Made by a program: the position numbers and the translations under genes. The notes beneath the pieces were generated by a model. The model saw only the letters and a program-made list of their open reading frames with translations. It was not told where the DNA came from and did no database searches. A stretch of 64,000 nt of DNA, from positions 40,975 to 104,974 of the forward strand of contig NZ_FPJO01000024.1 of the NCBI RefSeq assembly GCF_900119365.1, given 5' to 3'. This document shows positions 27,147 to 40,737 of the stretch, in pieces (positions within the stretch are counted from its first letter, which is position 1; every line of letters starts with the position of its first letter). Source of the stretch: Streptomyces atratus. GTDB taxonomy: Bacteria > Actinomycetota > Actinomycetes > Streptomycetales > Streptomycetaceae.

Positions 27147-27175
27147 CCCCGGGATCGGCGCAGTGGATCCCGGGG
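27147..27175. terminator. Bidirectional terminator between dinG and lexA
   Basis: CCCCGGGATC pairs with GATCCCGGGG (10-bp perfect stem, 9-nt loop) in the 80-bp gap between the two convergent stop codons. Confidence 0.8.
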
Positions 27176-27196
27176 CCCGGTCGGAAGCGGCGGGCT

Positions 27197-27991
27197 TCAC
27201 ACCCGCCGCAGTACCGCCACCACCTTGCCGAGGATCGTCGCCTCGTCGCCAGGGATCGGCTGGTACGCGGAGTTGTGCGGGAGCAGCCAGACATGGCCGT
27301 CCTCCCGCTTGAAGCGCTTGACGGTGGCCTCGCCGTCCAGCATGGCCGCCACGATGTCGCCGTTCTCCGCGACGGGCTGGCGGCGTACGGTGACCCAGTC
27401 GCCGTCGCAGATGGCCGCCTCGATCATCGAGTCACCGACGACCTTGAGCACGAAGAGCTCCCCGTCACCGACGAGCTGGCGAGGGAGAGGGAAGACGTCC
27501 TCGACGGACTCCTCGGCGAGGATCGGGCCACCGGCGGCGATCCGGCCGACCAGCGGCACGTACGATGCCGCGGGCTTGCCGGTCGTATCGGTGGGCTGCG
27601 AGCTGGGCTGGTCCGAACCGCGGACCTCGTACGCCCGCGGGCGGTGGGGGTCGCGGCGCAGGAAACCCTTCCGCTCCAGGGCCATCAGCTGATGGGCGAC
27701 GGAGGACGTGCTGGACAGGCCCACCGCCTGACCGATCTCCCGCATCGAGGGCGGGTATCCACGCCGCTGCACGGAATCCCGGATCACCTCGATCACCCGC
27801 CGCTGCCGGTCCGTGAGCCCCGAGCTGTCTGCCCGGATCCCAGGAGGCCGGCCGGGCAACGAGCGCGCTGGGCGCGCGGGCTCTGGCCCCTCCATGTTCG
27901 TGACTGAGTCATTCATGGCATGCACCGGCTCGAATCGGCTCTGGGAGCGGTCCTGGGCAGTGATGGTGGCACTGTCTGCGGTGGTGGTCAC
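27197..27991 (-). CDS. lexA: SOS repressor LexA
   Basis: Transcriptional repressor of the DNA-damage response with RecA-stimulated self-cleavage, 264 aa. The winged-helix domain (about 58-125) includes RRGYPPSMREIGQAVGLSST. The cleavage bond is Ala153-Gly154 in RIAAGGPI, with catalytic Ser188 (VGDSM) and Lys225 (ATVKRF). The N-terminal 57 residues are an extension typical of Streptomyces LexA. GTG start at 27991. An SOS box lies 62 bp upstream of the start, consistent with autorepression. Convergent with dinG. Confidence 0.96.
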   Translation of the reverse strand: MTTTADSATITAQDRSQSRFEPVHAMNDSVTNMEGPEPARPARSLPGRPPGIRADSSGLTDRQRRVIEVIRDSVQRRGYPPSMREIGQAVGLSSTSSVAHQLMALERKGFLRRDPHRPRAYEVRGSDQPSSQPTDTTGKPAASYVPLVGRIAAGGPILAEESVEDVFPLPRQLVGDGELFVLKVVGDSMIEAAICDGDWVTVRRQPVAENGDIVAAMLDGEATVKRFKREDGHVWLLPHNSAYQPIPGDEATILGKVVAVLRRV

Positions 27992-28052
27992 GTCGGCCCC
28001 TCTCGAATGGTCTCCCTAGCTGGACAACGGTAGTAGGTTTCGAAAGGTTGCG

Positions 28053-28068
28053 CCAAACACACGTTCGA
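28053..28068 (-). promoter_or_regulatory. LexA-binding site (SOS box) upstream of lexA
   Basis: Minus-strand reading TCGAACGTGTGTTTGG compares well with the actinobacterial SOS consensus TCGAAC-N4-GTTCGA: the left half is perfect and the right half has two changes. It is 62 bp upstream of the lexA GTG, so LexA would repress its own gene. The remaining lexA/nrdR intergenic region (27992-28513) contains no gene. Confidence 0.75.
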
Positions 28069-28356
28069 GTGAAAAACGAATAAAAGTCTGCCGTGTGTTC
28101 TCTGTCGGGTGTATGTGCGATGACCGAGCGGCCGGGAATCCGGCTGCGGACCGACCTGAAATTCGGGCTTTCACGGTAGCGGCCGGCGGGGCGGCGCCGC
28201 CATGCGGGGTGCCCGCCGGGCCGTTGTCGGGGTCCGACAAGGAGAGCCCCGCGATCCTGGCGGCCGCGCGGTTCCCGTAACCTCGTGGGCGGCCGTACGC
28301 TGCCTGCCGGTCGCTCGTACTGTGCGACACGCGGTAGGGCCGAATGCGCGGCCAAA

Positions 28357-28372
28357 CCCAAGATCTAGTGGT
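28357..28372 (+). promoter_or_regulatory. NrdR box 1 upstream of nrdR-nrdJ
   Basis: CCCAAGATCTAGTGGT; its reverse complement with flanking base matches about 13 of 16 positions of an NrdR consensus of the form ACACTATATCTTGTGT. It lies exactly 31 bp upstream of a second related box, the three-turn spacing known for NrdR operators. It supports autoregulation of nrdRJ. Confidence 0.75.
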
Positions 28373-28387
28373 TGGATTGTTCCAGCC

Positions 28388-28403
28388 GCCCAGAAGTTGT
28401 GGT
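28388..28403 (+). promoter_or_regulatory. NrdR box 2 upstream of nrdR-nrdJ
   Basis: GCCCAGAAGTTGTGGT, matching box 1 at 11 of 16 positions and placed 31 bp downstream of it. A possible -10 element TATGCT lies at 28434-28439, about 30 bp further on, so NrdR bound at both boxes would sit over or just upstream of the promoter. Confidence 0.65.
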
Positions 28404-28513
28404 CCCCGGTCCGCCGAGGGTGTGGCCATCGCCTATGCTTGTGACAGCTTCACAGGGCCCCGACGGGCCCTGGAGAGGCTATTCAGTCGTGCTGTGAAGG
28501 AGGGTTGGGAGCC

Positions 28514-29026
28514 ATGCACTGCCCCTTCTGCAGGCACCCCGACAGCCGGGTCGTCGACAGTCGCACCACCGACGACGGCACGTCGATCCGACGCCGCCGC
28601 CAGTGCCCCGACTGCTCCCGCCGTTTCACGACGGTGGAGACCTGTTCGCTGATGGTGGTGAAGCGCAGCGGTGTGACCGAACCCTTCAGCCGTACCAAGG
28701 TCATCTCCGGCGTGCGCAAAGCGTGCCAGGGCCGGCCGGTCACCGAGGACGCCCTCGCCAAGCTCGGCCAGCGGGTCGAGGAGGCGGTGCGTGCCACCGG
28801 CAGTGCCGAGCTGACCACTCACGATGTGGGCCTGGCCATCCTCGGCCCCCTGCAGGAACTCGACCTCGTCGCGTACCTGCGCTTCGCGTCCGTGTACCGG
28901 GCGTTCGACACACTCGAAGACTTCGAGGCCGCCATCGCGGAACTCCGCGAGCGGTGGCCTTCGGTGGAGGAACGCGGGAAGGGCGAGATCGTCGAGGTCC
29001 CCGTTCCCGCCGTCGCCGCCGACTGA
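28514..29026 (+). CDS. nrdR: Transcriptional repressor NrdR
   Basis: ATP/dATP-sensing repressor of ribonucleotide reductase genes, 170 aa. The zinc ribbon is formed by MHCPFC and QCPDC, with RRRRQCPDCSRRFTT characteristic of the family. An ATP-cone domain follows (VKRSGVTEPFSRTKVISGVRKAC). ATG 28514 is supported by AAGGAGGG 10 nt upstream. The following gene encodes the class II reductase, and two NrdR boxes precede the operon, so it probably controls both genes. The Ala/Val-rich C-terminal tail is typical of streptomycete NrdR. Confidence 0.96.
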   Translation: MHCPFCRHPDSRVVDSRTTDDGTSIRRRRQCPDCSRRFTTVETCSLMVVKRSGVTEPFSRTKVISGVRKACQGRPVTEDALAKLGQRVEEAVRATGSAELTTHDVGLAILGPLQELDLVAYLRFASVYRAFDTLEDFEAAIAELRERWPSVEERGKGEIVEVPVPAVAAD

Positions 29027-29129
29027 GCGGCGCCGGCCGGTCGACACGGTTCCGTGGATCGACGGCAGGGCGGCTTCATAGACCTGCTCCGGGCGCTCTG
29101 CGTGGCGTCCGAGGCATAAGAGACAGACT

Positions 29130-29152
29130 GTGCCCCGGGAAGCTCTGGGCAC
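29130..29152 (+). other. Stem-loop in the nrdR-nrdJ intergenic region
   Basis: GTGCCC pairs with GGGCAC around an 11-nt loop and is followed a few bases later by a GTTTTT tract. It lies 35 bp before nrdJ. It has the look of a weak attenuator or processing hairpin that could set the nrdR:nrdJ ratio. Confidence 0.35.
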
Positions 29153-29186
29153 TTCAGGGTGTTTTTGCCCACATATGGGAGGCGGC

Positions 29187-32075
<2,889 letters not shown>

Positions 32076-32152
32076 CCGGCCGACCAGCCGCCCGACGGCG
32101 CGGGACGCGACATTCCGCGTGATCTGTCCGGGTAGCTGAACCGCAGCTCAAG

Positions 32153-32181
32153 AAGGGCGCCGACCTCCGGTCGGCGCCCTT
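32153..32181 (+). terminator. Terminator after nrdJ
   Basis: AAGGGCGCCGACC pairs with GGTCGGCGCCCTT (13-bp perfect stem, 3-nt loop), 77 bp after the nrdJ stop. Confidence 0.88.
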
Positions 32182-32242
32182 CGCGGTGGCGCGTTCCCGG
32201 GCCGGCGCGCGGCGGTCCCCGCGGTGTGGCACGATCTCGCAG

Positions 32243-32692
32243 GTGACCAGCAGACCCGATGAGGCGCAGCGCCTGCGCGACCTTGCGCGGTTGCGCCGTG
32301 TCCGTGACCGGATCGACCGGGAGTTCGCGCAACCGCTGGACATCGAGGCGCTCGCCCGTGGCGTGCACATGTCGGCGGGGCACCTGAGCCGCGCGTTCCG
32401 GCAGGCGTACGGCGAATCGCCGTACGGATATCTGATGACGCGGCGCATCGAGCGGGCGATGGCACTGCTGCGGCGCGGCGATCTCAGCGTCACCGAGGTC
32501 TGTTTCATGGTCGGCTGCTCGTCGCTGGGCACCTTCAGCACGCGCTTCACGGAGCTGGTGGGCATGCCGCCCAGCGTCTACCGGCGCGAGGCGGCGCGTT
32601 CGACGGTGGGGATGCCGTCCTGTGTGGCGAAGCAGGTCACCAGACCGATCAGGAATCGAGAAGCGCGGCCTCCGGGCCGCGATCTAGCGTGA
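32243..32692 (+). CDS. AraC-family transcriptional regulator (DNA-binding domain only)
   Basis: Small AraC-type protein, about 149 aa, made almost entirely of the two helix-turn-helix units: IEALARGVHMSAGHLSRAFR and LSVTEVCFMVGCSSLGTFSTRF, ending near VGMPPSVYRREA. No effector domain is present. GTG 32243 is the likely start. Its stop overlaps or abuts the next gene (VOC protein), and a UvrA-like ABC protein follows. This order recurs in streptomycetes and suggests a regulator for the two downstream genes. Confidence 0.82.
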   Translation: MTSRPDEAQRLRDLARLRRVRDRIDREFAQPLDIEALARGVHMSAGHLSRAFRQAYGESPYGYLMTRRIERAMALLRRGDLSVTEVCFMVGCSSLGTFSTRFTELVGMPPSVYRREAARSTVGMPSCVAKQVTRPIRNREARPPGRDLA

Positions 32693-32697
32693 CGTCC

Positions 32698-33108
32698 ATG
32701 GACACCACGATTCACTCCAGCTTCCTTCCGCACGAGGACCCGGACGCCTCCGTCGCCTTCTACCGCGACATCCTGGGCTTCGAGATCCGTAAGGACGTCG
32801 GGTTCGGCGGGATGCGCTGGATCACGGTCGGCCCCGCCGGTCAGCCCGGCACGTCCGTCGTCCTGCATCCACCGGCCGCGGATCCGGGTGTCACGGAGGA
32901 GGAGCGGCGCACCATCGCCGAGATGATGGCCAAGGGCACCTACGCGATCATCACCCTGGCCACCACCGATCTCGACGCCACCTTCGACCGGCTCCAGGCC
33001 GGCGGAGCCGAGGTCGTCCAGGAGCCGACCGAGCAGCCGTACGGGATCCGCGACTGCGCCTTCCGCGATCCCGCCGGAAACCTCATCCGCATCAACGAGG
33101 TGCGCTGA
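32698..33108 (+). CDS. VOC/glyoxalase-superfamily protein
   Basis: 136-aa vicinal-oxygen-chelate fold protein, of the glyoxalase/bleomycin-resistance/dioxygenase superfamily. Two beta-alpha-beta modules are visible: HSSFLPHEDPDASVAFYRDI and TTDLDATFDRLQAGGAEVVQ, ending RDPAGNLIRINEV. ATG 32698 agrees with family N-termini (MDTTIHSSFL). A GTG at 32689 overlapping the stop of the AraC gene would add three residues. Co-transcription with its neighbours is likely. The substrate or bound drug is unknown. Confidence 0.82.
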   Translation: MDTTIHSSFLPHEDPDASVAFYRDILGFEIRKDVGFGGMRWITVGPAGQPGTSVVLHPPAADPGVTEEERRTIAEMMAKGTYAIITLATTDLDATFDRLQAGGAEVVQEPTEQPYGIRDCAFRDPAGNLIRINEVR

Positions 33109-33240
33109 ACCGTCCGGCGATCGCGGCCACGAGCCGCACGGACGAAGCAGAACCGGACGTACCGCTCGACGCCCAGGACGCCGAGCCAGGCGACGCAGAC
33201 GGAGACCGCGAGGCGGCTCCGCCCGACAGATGGAGAAACG

Positions 33241-35637
<2,397 letters not shown>

Positions 35638-35642
35638 CCGAA

Positions 35643-35681
35643 GGGCCTCGCGCGGGCGTACGACACGACCGCGCGAGGCCC
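35643..35681. terminator. Bidirectional terminator between UvrA-like and TerD genes
   Basis: GGGCCTCGCGCGG pairs with CCGCGCGAGGCCC (13-bp perfect stem), located between the two convergent genes. Confidence 0.85.
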
Positions 35682-35731
35682 CGAAGGCCGCGCTCCCGCG
35701 ATGCTTGTACGGGTCCGCACACTGCGACGTG

Positions 35732-36268
35732 TCAGGCGCCGGGCGTACGGCTTCCCATCGTCGCGGCGAACGATTCGGGGTCTCCGTCGAAGCCCCGGAC
35801 CGTGCCGTGGAACTCCCAGGCCCCGGAGGCGCTCCGGACGAACTCGGCCACGGTCGCCGCGGTGGTCGCGCCGACCGCGGAGAAGTCGTCCTCCGCCAGG
35901 TTCGTATAGCCCTCCCGGACCTGGACACCGGTGTTCGCTATCTCGGCGAACGTCCTGCGGCCGTCGCGCTGCTGGATGGCGACCCCGACGACGACCCGGC
36001 TGTACGCGGCCGACAACCGCTCCAGTTCCAGCGTCATCACCTCGTCGAAGCCGAGGCCCTGGCCGGTCCTGCTGTCGCGGTTGAGGGTGATGGTGCCGTC
36101 CGGCGAGCGGCTGTCGAAGTGCACCAGGTACGCGGGGCTGCCGTACGGCGCTTCGGCGAGGTAGGTCGCCGCGATGATGTCGAGGTCGTGGACCGGTGCA
36201 CCCGAAGGGCTGGGGTCCCATTTGAGTCTGACCTCGATCTTGTCGATGTCCTTGTTGGGCGTGCTCAT
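35732..36268 (-). CDS. TerD-family stress protein
   Basis: 178-aa TerD-domain protein (calcium-binding stress/tellurium-resistance family). The segments VRLKWDPSPSGAPVHDLDII, SPDGTITLNRDSRTGQG, FDEVMTLELERL and ATVAEFVRSASGAWEFHGTV match the fold; acidic residues at Ca-site positions (DLDIIA, GDRTG-like loop) are partly kept. ATG 36268 is preceded by GGGAGG. It stands alone rather than in a ter operon and is convergent with the UvrA-like gene. Confidence 0.85.
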   Translation of the reverse strand: MSTPNKDIDKIEVRLKWDPSPSGAPVHDLDIIAATYLAEAPYGSPAYLVHFDSRSPDGTITLNRDSRTGQGLGFDEVMTLELERLSAAYSRVVVGVAIQQRDGRRTFAEIANTGVQVREGYTNLAEDDFSAVGATTAATVAEFVRSASGAWEFHGTVRGFDGDPESFAATMGSRTPGA

Positions 36269-36414
36269 CGGAGTTGCCTCCCTGGCTTTCCGCTGGGCTG
36301 TCGGGCCGTTCACATCGCCCGATCATGTCCGTAACCGGCCGTGGATCCAACCGGCTTGGTTCGCGGCGATGGAATCGGGCCATCGATGGCTCATGCCCGC
36401 GCGGCCGCTCCGGG

Positions 36415-37188
36415 TCAGTGAGGTATGCGGCGCGGCGGTCGCTGCCGGACCTCGTCCCGGAAGATCTCGATGGCACTGCTGACCTGACGGATGAGCTGGG
36501 TGTCCTCGATGCGGTCGAGATAGAGGCAGTTGCGGGCCACTCCCGTCGAGCTCGAAGGCGAAACAGAGCGTCATCAGCGGGTTGATGAACAGCTCGCCTC
36601 CAGTACGAGGCCGTGGCTCACCCCGTGGTACGCGTCGATGCCGAAGCCGATGGAGACGACGAGGCGTTCCGGCACGTCGATCGCGGCGAGCGCGGCGACG
36701 CTGGTCAGGTCCTCCTCGGGTGTGCCGAGGCCGGACTCGTCGCCGCGCATCAGGATGTCCGTACCGCCGTCGACCAGGACGACCGCATCGATGTCGTACT
36801 TCTCGATCAACGCCCGGTAGGCGGCACGCAGCGGTTGCACGCCCACCCGGGAGAAGGCGTGGACCGTGCTCGGGTAGCCGTGCAGGCCGAGCCACTGGGC
36901 GAGCGTCCGCTCCGGGAAGTACGCCTGGTGGAGGGCCGTTTCGGGGGTGATGGCGGCGACGTCCGGCGCAAGCCGGGATTCGAGGGGCAGCCCTTCGAGA
37001 GCGCTGAACGACAGATTGGCGAGCTGTACGTGCTTGCCCTGGTGGAACAGGGAGAGCGCGATGGGCAGTCCGGCGTAGATGTCGAAGCCGCCGCCGGCCC
37101 CTGTGACGAGGACACGTTCCGCGGATTCGAGCCGGGCGAACAGGGGGTTGGTGTGCAACGAGACCATGGAGATCATTCTGCGTTTCAC
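36415..37188 (-). pseudogene. DUF1152 protein gene, broken by an internal deletion and a 1-nt insertion
   Basis: The N-terminal half is intact (NPLFARLESAERVLVTGAGG, LVDGGTDILMRGDESGLG, VSIGFGIDAYHGVSHGLVLE). After GLVLE the frame jumps: the codons for GELFINPLMTLCFAFELDG lie in another frame, and at ELDG one extra base shifts it back to VARNCLYLDRIEDTQLIRQV...PPRRIPH, which ends at a stop at 36415. The original frame meets a stop at about 36574. Reassembled length is about 257 aa against a little over 300 for the family, so about 60 residues were deleted at the first junction. The likely start is GTG 37188 with GAGGTGA upstream. Function of the family is unknown. Confidence 0.85.
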
Positions 37189-37256
37189 GGCGGTCACCTC
37201 GGGACTGCTCCGTCCGGGCGTGACCCGTGCCACGCCCGGCACCGTACGATGGCGCG

Positions 37257-37862
37257 GTGCTGGTCAAGTGGATTCGTTGCACCGTGGTGGACCGTCGAGG
37301 TTTTGAACGGGGGCAGCGGGAGTGGGCGGGGCTGCTCGGCGAGCCCGGATTCAGGGGACAGGGCGGCGGGTGGAGCCGGGGGCGTCCGGATGTGGCGCAC
37401 ATCTTCGCCTTCTGGGAGAACCGCGTCTTCTACGACTCGTTCATGGCACGCGCGCACGACGACCTGGCCGCCGTGCAGTCCGGCACGTACAGCGGCATCC
37501 AGGTCAAGCTCTTCGAGTACCGCTTCGATGTGAAGACCGGCTTCGAGCCGCGCTTCACCGACGCGGATGTGGTCCGGGTGGCGCACAGCAAGGTGCGCGA
37601 GGACCGGGTGGAACACTTCGCGTTGATGCAGGAGAAGGTGTGGAATCCGGCGATGGCCGGCTCGCCCGGCATGCTGCGCGGGGTGTTCGGGGAGGCGCCG
37701 GGGCAGGAGTTCCTCGTGCTGTCGATGTGGCAGTCGAGCGCCGAGCGCGGCAAGTACCGGGCGGGGAGCATCGAGCGGCTTTCGCAACGGGCGCAGACCG
37801 AGGAGGACGTGGCGGAGCTGGCGGGGGACGTCGTGCAACTGGAGCCGTCGTGGACGGTGTGA
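37257..37862 (+). CDS. YdbC-like / DUF4937 protein
   Basis: Conserved hypothetical protein, 201 aa, beginning VLVKWIRCTVVDRRGFERGQ, with HIFAFWENRVFYDSFMARAH in the first half and FLVLSMWQSSAERGKYRAGS in the second. This looks like two dimeric ferredoxin-like (ABM/DUF4937) repeats. GTG 37257 is the likely start. It is divergent from the decayed DUF1152 gene, 68 bp apart, and followed by a decayed ABC-F gene, yet its own frame is intact, implying that it is still under selection. The function is unknown. Confidence 0.72.
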   Translation: MLVKWIRCTVVDRRGFERGQREWAGLLGEPGFRGQGGGWSRGRPDVAHIFAFWENRVFYDSFMARAHDDLAAVQSGTYSGIQVKLFEYRFDVKTGFEPRFTDADVVRVAHSKVREDRVEHFALMQEKVWNPAMAGSPGMLRGVFGEAPGQEFLVLSMWQSSAERGKYRAGSIERLSQRAQTEEDVAELAGDVVQLEPSWTV

Positions 37863-37943
37863 CCGGCCCGGCCGGAGCGGAACGGCCGGGACGATGAACC
37901 GGGGGCGCTCCGGGCGGCCCATCAGGCCGATTCGGCAGGGGAG

Positions 37944-38911
37944 TTGAAGACCCACGACCGGATCTTCCTGGAGCAGGTCGCCACCGCGGTGCTGGAGGTC
38001 GACGCCGACCGGCGTACGGTCGTGCGCTACGGCGGTGGCTACGAGGGATTCCGTGCCGAGCAGCGCGCCGCACGGCAGCGCTGGGACCAGTGGCGCGAGG
38101 AAACCGCGCAACTGGAGGAGTACGCGACGACCACCGCCCATGGCGTCGCCGCCGGCCGCGCCATCAAGGACAACAACAAAGTGGCGTACGACCGGGCAGC
38201 GGGCCGGCTCCAGGCCTCGGTGTCCGGCCGCGTCCGCAACGCGCACAAGCGCCTGGAGCGGCTGAGGTCACAGCCCGTCCCCAGACCCCCGGACCCGCTG
38301 CGTTTCGCCGCCCTGCCCACGGCCGGCGCGGCCGAGGGAGAGCTGGTCTCCCTGACGGACATACGGGTCGGCGACAGAATCGCGGTCGACCGGCTCTCCG
38401 TGGAGGCGGCCGGAGACTGCTGATCCACGGAGGCAACGGCGCGGGGAAGTCCACCCTGCTCAGAGTGATGGCGGGCGTGCTCGAACCGGACGAGGGCCGT
38501 GTGGTCCGGCGGGGCGGGATCGGCTACCTCGCGCAGGAGATACCGGTGCACCGTCCGGCGGAGTCCGTGCTCACCACTTTCGGCCGAGGACTGCCGCTCA
38601 CCGATGACGAGCAGGCGGAACTGCTGCTCTCGTACGGGCTGTTCCGTCCCCGGGACCTGCGGGTGCCGGTCGGATCACTCTCGGCGGGGCAGCGCAGGCG
38701 GCTCGCCCTCGCCCGTCTCCTGGCCCGGCCCGCGGATCTGCTGCTGCTCGACGAACCGGCGAACCACCTGGCACTCGGGCTCGTACAGGACCTGGAGGAA
38801 GCGCTGGCCCACTGGCCGGGCGCACTGGTCGTGGTCTCGTACGACCGGCTGCTGCGCCGCCGCCTCACCGGCGACATCCGACGGATGGAGTCCGGCCGAC
38901 TGCTCGAATGA
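37944..38911 (+). pseudogene. ABC-F protein remnant: 5' half missing and frameshifted
   Basis: What remains begins within the end of the first ABC domain (THDRIFLEQVATAVLEVD), passes through the basic inter-domain linker (GGYEGFRAEQRAARQRWDQW) and reaches VDRLSVEA, where a 1-nt deletion shifts the frame and causes a stop at 38423. The second ABC domain continues in another frame: RRLLIHGGNGAGKSTLL, GYLAQEIPVH, SLSAGQRRRLALARLL, LLLDEPANHL and a final RMESGRLLE stop at 38911. The first nucleotide-binding domain, about 200 residues, is absent. The intact ancestor was probably a ribosome-protection or translation-factor ABC-F protein. Confidence 0.85.
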
Positions 38912-38945
38912 GCCGCTGCCGTTCGAGAGGCCCTAGGGTCGGTAC

Positions 38946-39605
38946 ATGGCACGACCGCAACGCATTGTCCTAGTCAGGCACGGGGAGTCCGAGGGAAACG
39001 CCGACGACACGGTGTACGAGCGCGAGCCGGACCATGCGCTGAGGCTCACCGCGACGGGGCTGAGGCAGGCCAGGGAGACGGGAGCACGGCTGCGCGACCT
39101 GTTCGACGGCGAGCGGGTCAGCGTGTACATCTCGCCCTACCGCCGCACCCACGAGACCTTCAGGTCCCTCGGCCTGGACCTTGAGCGGGTACGGGTACGG
39201 GAGGAACCGCGCCTGCGCGAGCAGGACTGGGGGAACTGGCAGGACCGCGACGACGTACGGCTGCAGAAGGCCTACCGGGACGCGTACGGCCACTTCTTCT
39301 ACCGCTTCGCGCAGGGGGAGTCCGGAGCCGATGTGTACGACAGGGTCGGGGCCTTTCTGGAGAGCCTGCACCGGAGCTTCGAGGCCCCCGACCATCCGCC
39401 GAACGTTCTGCTGGTCACACACGGACTGACCATGCGTTTGTTCTGCATGCGCTGGTTCCACTGGTCGGTCGCCGAGTTCGAGTCACTGTCCAACCCGGGC
39501 AACGGAGAGACCCGGACGCTGATACTCGGAGAGGACGGGCGCTACACCCTTGACCGGCCGTTCGAGCGCTGGCGTACCCCTGAGCCGTACGGCATCACCG
39601 GATAG
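38946..39605 (+). CDS. Histidine phosphatase superfamily protein (phosphoglycerate mutase-like)
   Basis: 219-aa phosphatase. The catalytic RHGESEGN motif is at about residues 12-19. The second conserved Arg is in SPYRRTHETFRSLG, the Glu in EQDWGNWQ, and the second His in LLVTHGLTMRLF. It is followed after 12 bp by an ADP-ribosylglycohydrolase gene, suggesting one transcript. It is more similar to broad-specificity phosphatases than to glycolytic phosphoglycerate mutase. The substrate is unknown. Confidence 0.88.
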   Translation: MARPQRIVLVRHGESEGNADDTVYEREPDHALRLTATGLRQARETGARLRDLFDGERVSVYISPYRRTHETFRSLGLDLERVRVREEPRLREQDWGNWQDRDDVRLQKAYRDAYGHFFYRFAQGESGADVYDRVGAFLESLHRSFEAPDHPPNVLLVTHGLTMRLFCMRWFHWSVAEFESLSNPGNGETRTLILGEDGRYTLDRPFERWRTPEPYGITG

Positions 39606-39617
39606 AGTGGAGGGGCG

Positions 39618-40520
39618 ATGACAACCGCTGACTCTGCCTCCGGCCAACGTTTCGAACGTGCCCTTGCCAGCCTGCGCGGGCTCTCCGTGGGAGACGCACT
39701 GGGCTCCCAGTTCTTTGTGCCCGTCAACTATCCGCTGCTGAAGCAACGCGAACTTCCACCAGGTTCCTGGCAGTGGACGGACGACACCGAGATGGCGTGT
39801 TCGGTGCTGGCCGTGCTGGTGGAGCACGAGCGGATCGACCAGGACGCGCTCGCCCATTCCTTCGCCGGCCACCACGACTTCGACCGGGGGTACGGCCCCG
39901 CCGTGAACCGGCTGCTCAGGCTGGTCCGGGAAGGCGGTGACTGGCGGGAGCTGGCGTCCGCACTCTTCGACGGCCAGGGCTCCTGGGGCAACGGCTCGGC
40001 GATGCGCATCGCCCCGCTCGGCGCCTGGTACGCGGACGACCCGGAGCAGGCCACGCACCAGGCCGAGATCTCCTCGTACACCACGCACCAGCATCGGGAG
40101 GCGGTCGTGGGCGCGATGGCCGTCGCGGCAGCTGCCGCACTCGCGGCGGCGCCGGCTGGGCCGCCCACCCCGGCGGACCTGCTCGACGGCGTCATCGCGC
40201 TCGTACCGCGCAGCGCCGTCGGTGCCGGACTGCGACGGGCACGCGACATGCTCGACTACGGCGACGCCGGAACGGTCGCGGCGGTCCTCGGCAACGGCCG
40301 GCGTACCAGCGCACACGACACCGTTCCGTTCGCCCTCTGGTCGGCGGCGCGGAGCCTCGGCGATTTCGAGCAGGCCTTCTGGGTGACCGCCCAGGCCGGC
40401 GGGGACGTCGACACGACCTGCGCGATCGCCGGCGGGGTCGTCGCGGCGAGCCGTGCGGGCGCGCCGCCTGCCGACTGGACGGCACGGACGGAGGAGCTGC
40501 CGGACTGGCTCCCGCGGTAG
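39618..40520 (+). CDS. ADP-ribosylglycohydrolase family protein
   Basis: DraG/ARH-like hydrolase, 300 aa, that removes ADP-ribose from proteins or small molecules. The metal-binding motifs are present: GDALGSQF, WTDDTEMA and GGDVDTTCAIAGG, with SWGNGSAMRIAPLG in between. ATG 39618 is preceded by GGAGGGG. It is coupled to a histidine phosphatase gene 12 bp upstream. The target is unknown. The 217-bp gap after it (40521-40737) contains no convincing gene. Confidence 0.9.
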   Translation: MTTADSASGQRFERALASLRGLSVGDALGSQFFVPVNYPLLKQRELPPGSWQWTDDTEMACSVLAVLVEHERIDQDALAHSFAGHHDFDRGYGPAVNRLLRLVREGGDWRELASALFDGQGSWGNGSAMRIAPLGAWYADDPEQATHQAEISSYTTHQHREAVVGAMAVAAAAALAAAPAGPPTPADLLDGVIALVPRSAVGAGLRRARDMLDYGDAGTVAAVLGNGRRTSAHDTVPFALWSAARSLGDFEQAFWVTAQAGGDVDTTCAIAGGVVAASRAGAPPADWTARTEELPDWLPR

Positions 40521-40737
40521 GGCGGCGCCACGGAACGCCTGCCAGGGGCTGCCCGACTGTCACGGTACTGCCACAGCTCCTCCTCGCACAGCCCGCACCA
40601 GCGAGCGGAAGCTAATCTTTCGGCCACGCCGCCGCCGATGATCATCCAGACGGGCGTGCGCCGAAAATGAGACGCCGGGGTTCTTCAGCCGCTGCCCTGC
40701 GGGCGGTGTGCGCGGCCCTCGGTGGGGGAGGGGTCCC

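Noticed and set aside
28019..28514. Cobalamin riboswitch upstream of nrdR-nrdJ
   Set aside because: No B12-box-like sequence or long structured leader could be recognised; the region is accounted for by an SOS box and NrdR boxes.
40521..40737. Small minus-strand protein with a WCGLC motif
   Set aside because: No ribosome-binding site and the frame runs into antisense of the ADP-ribosylglycohydrolase gene; not convincing as a gene.
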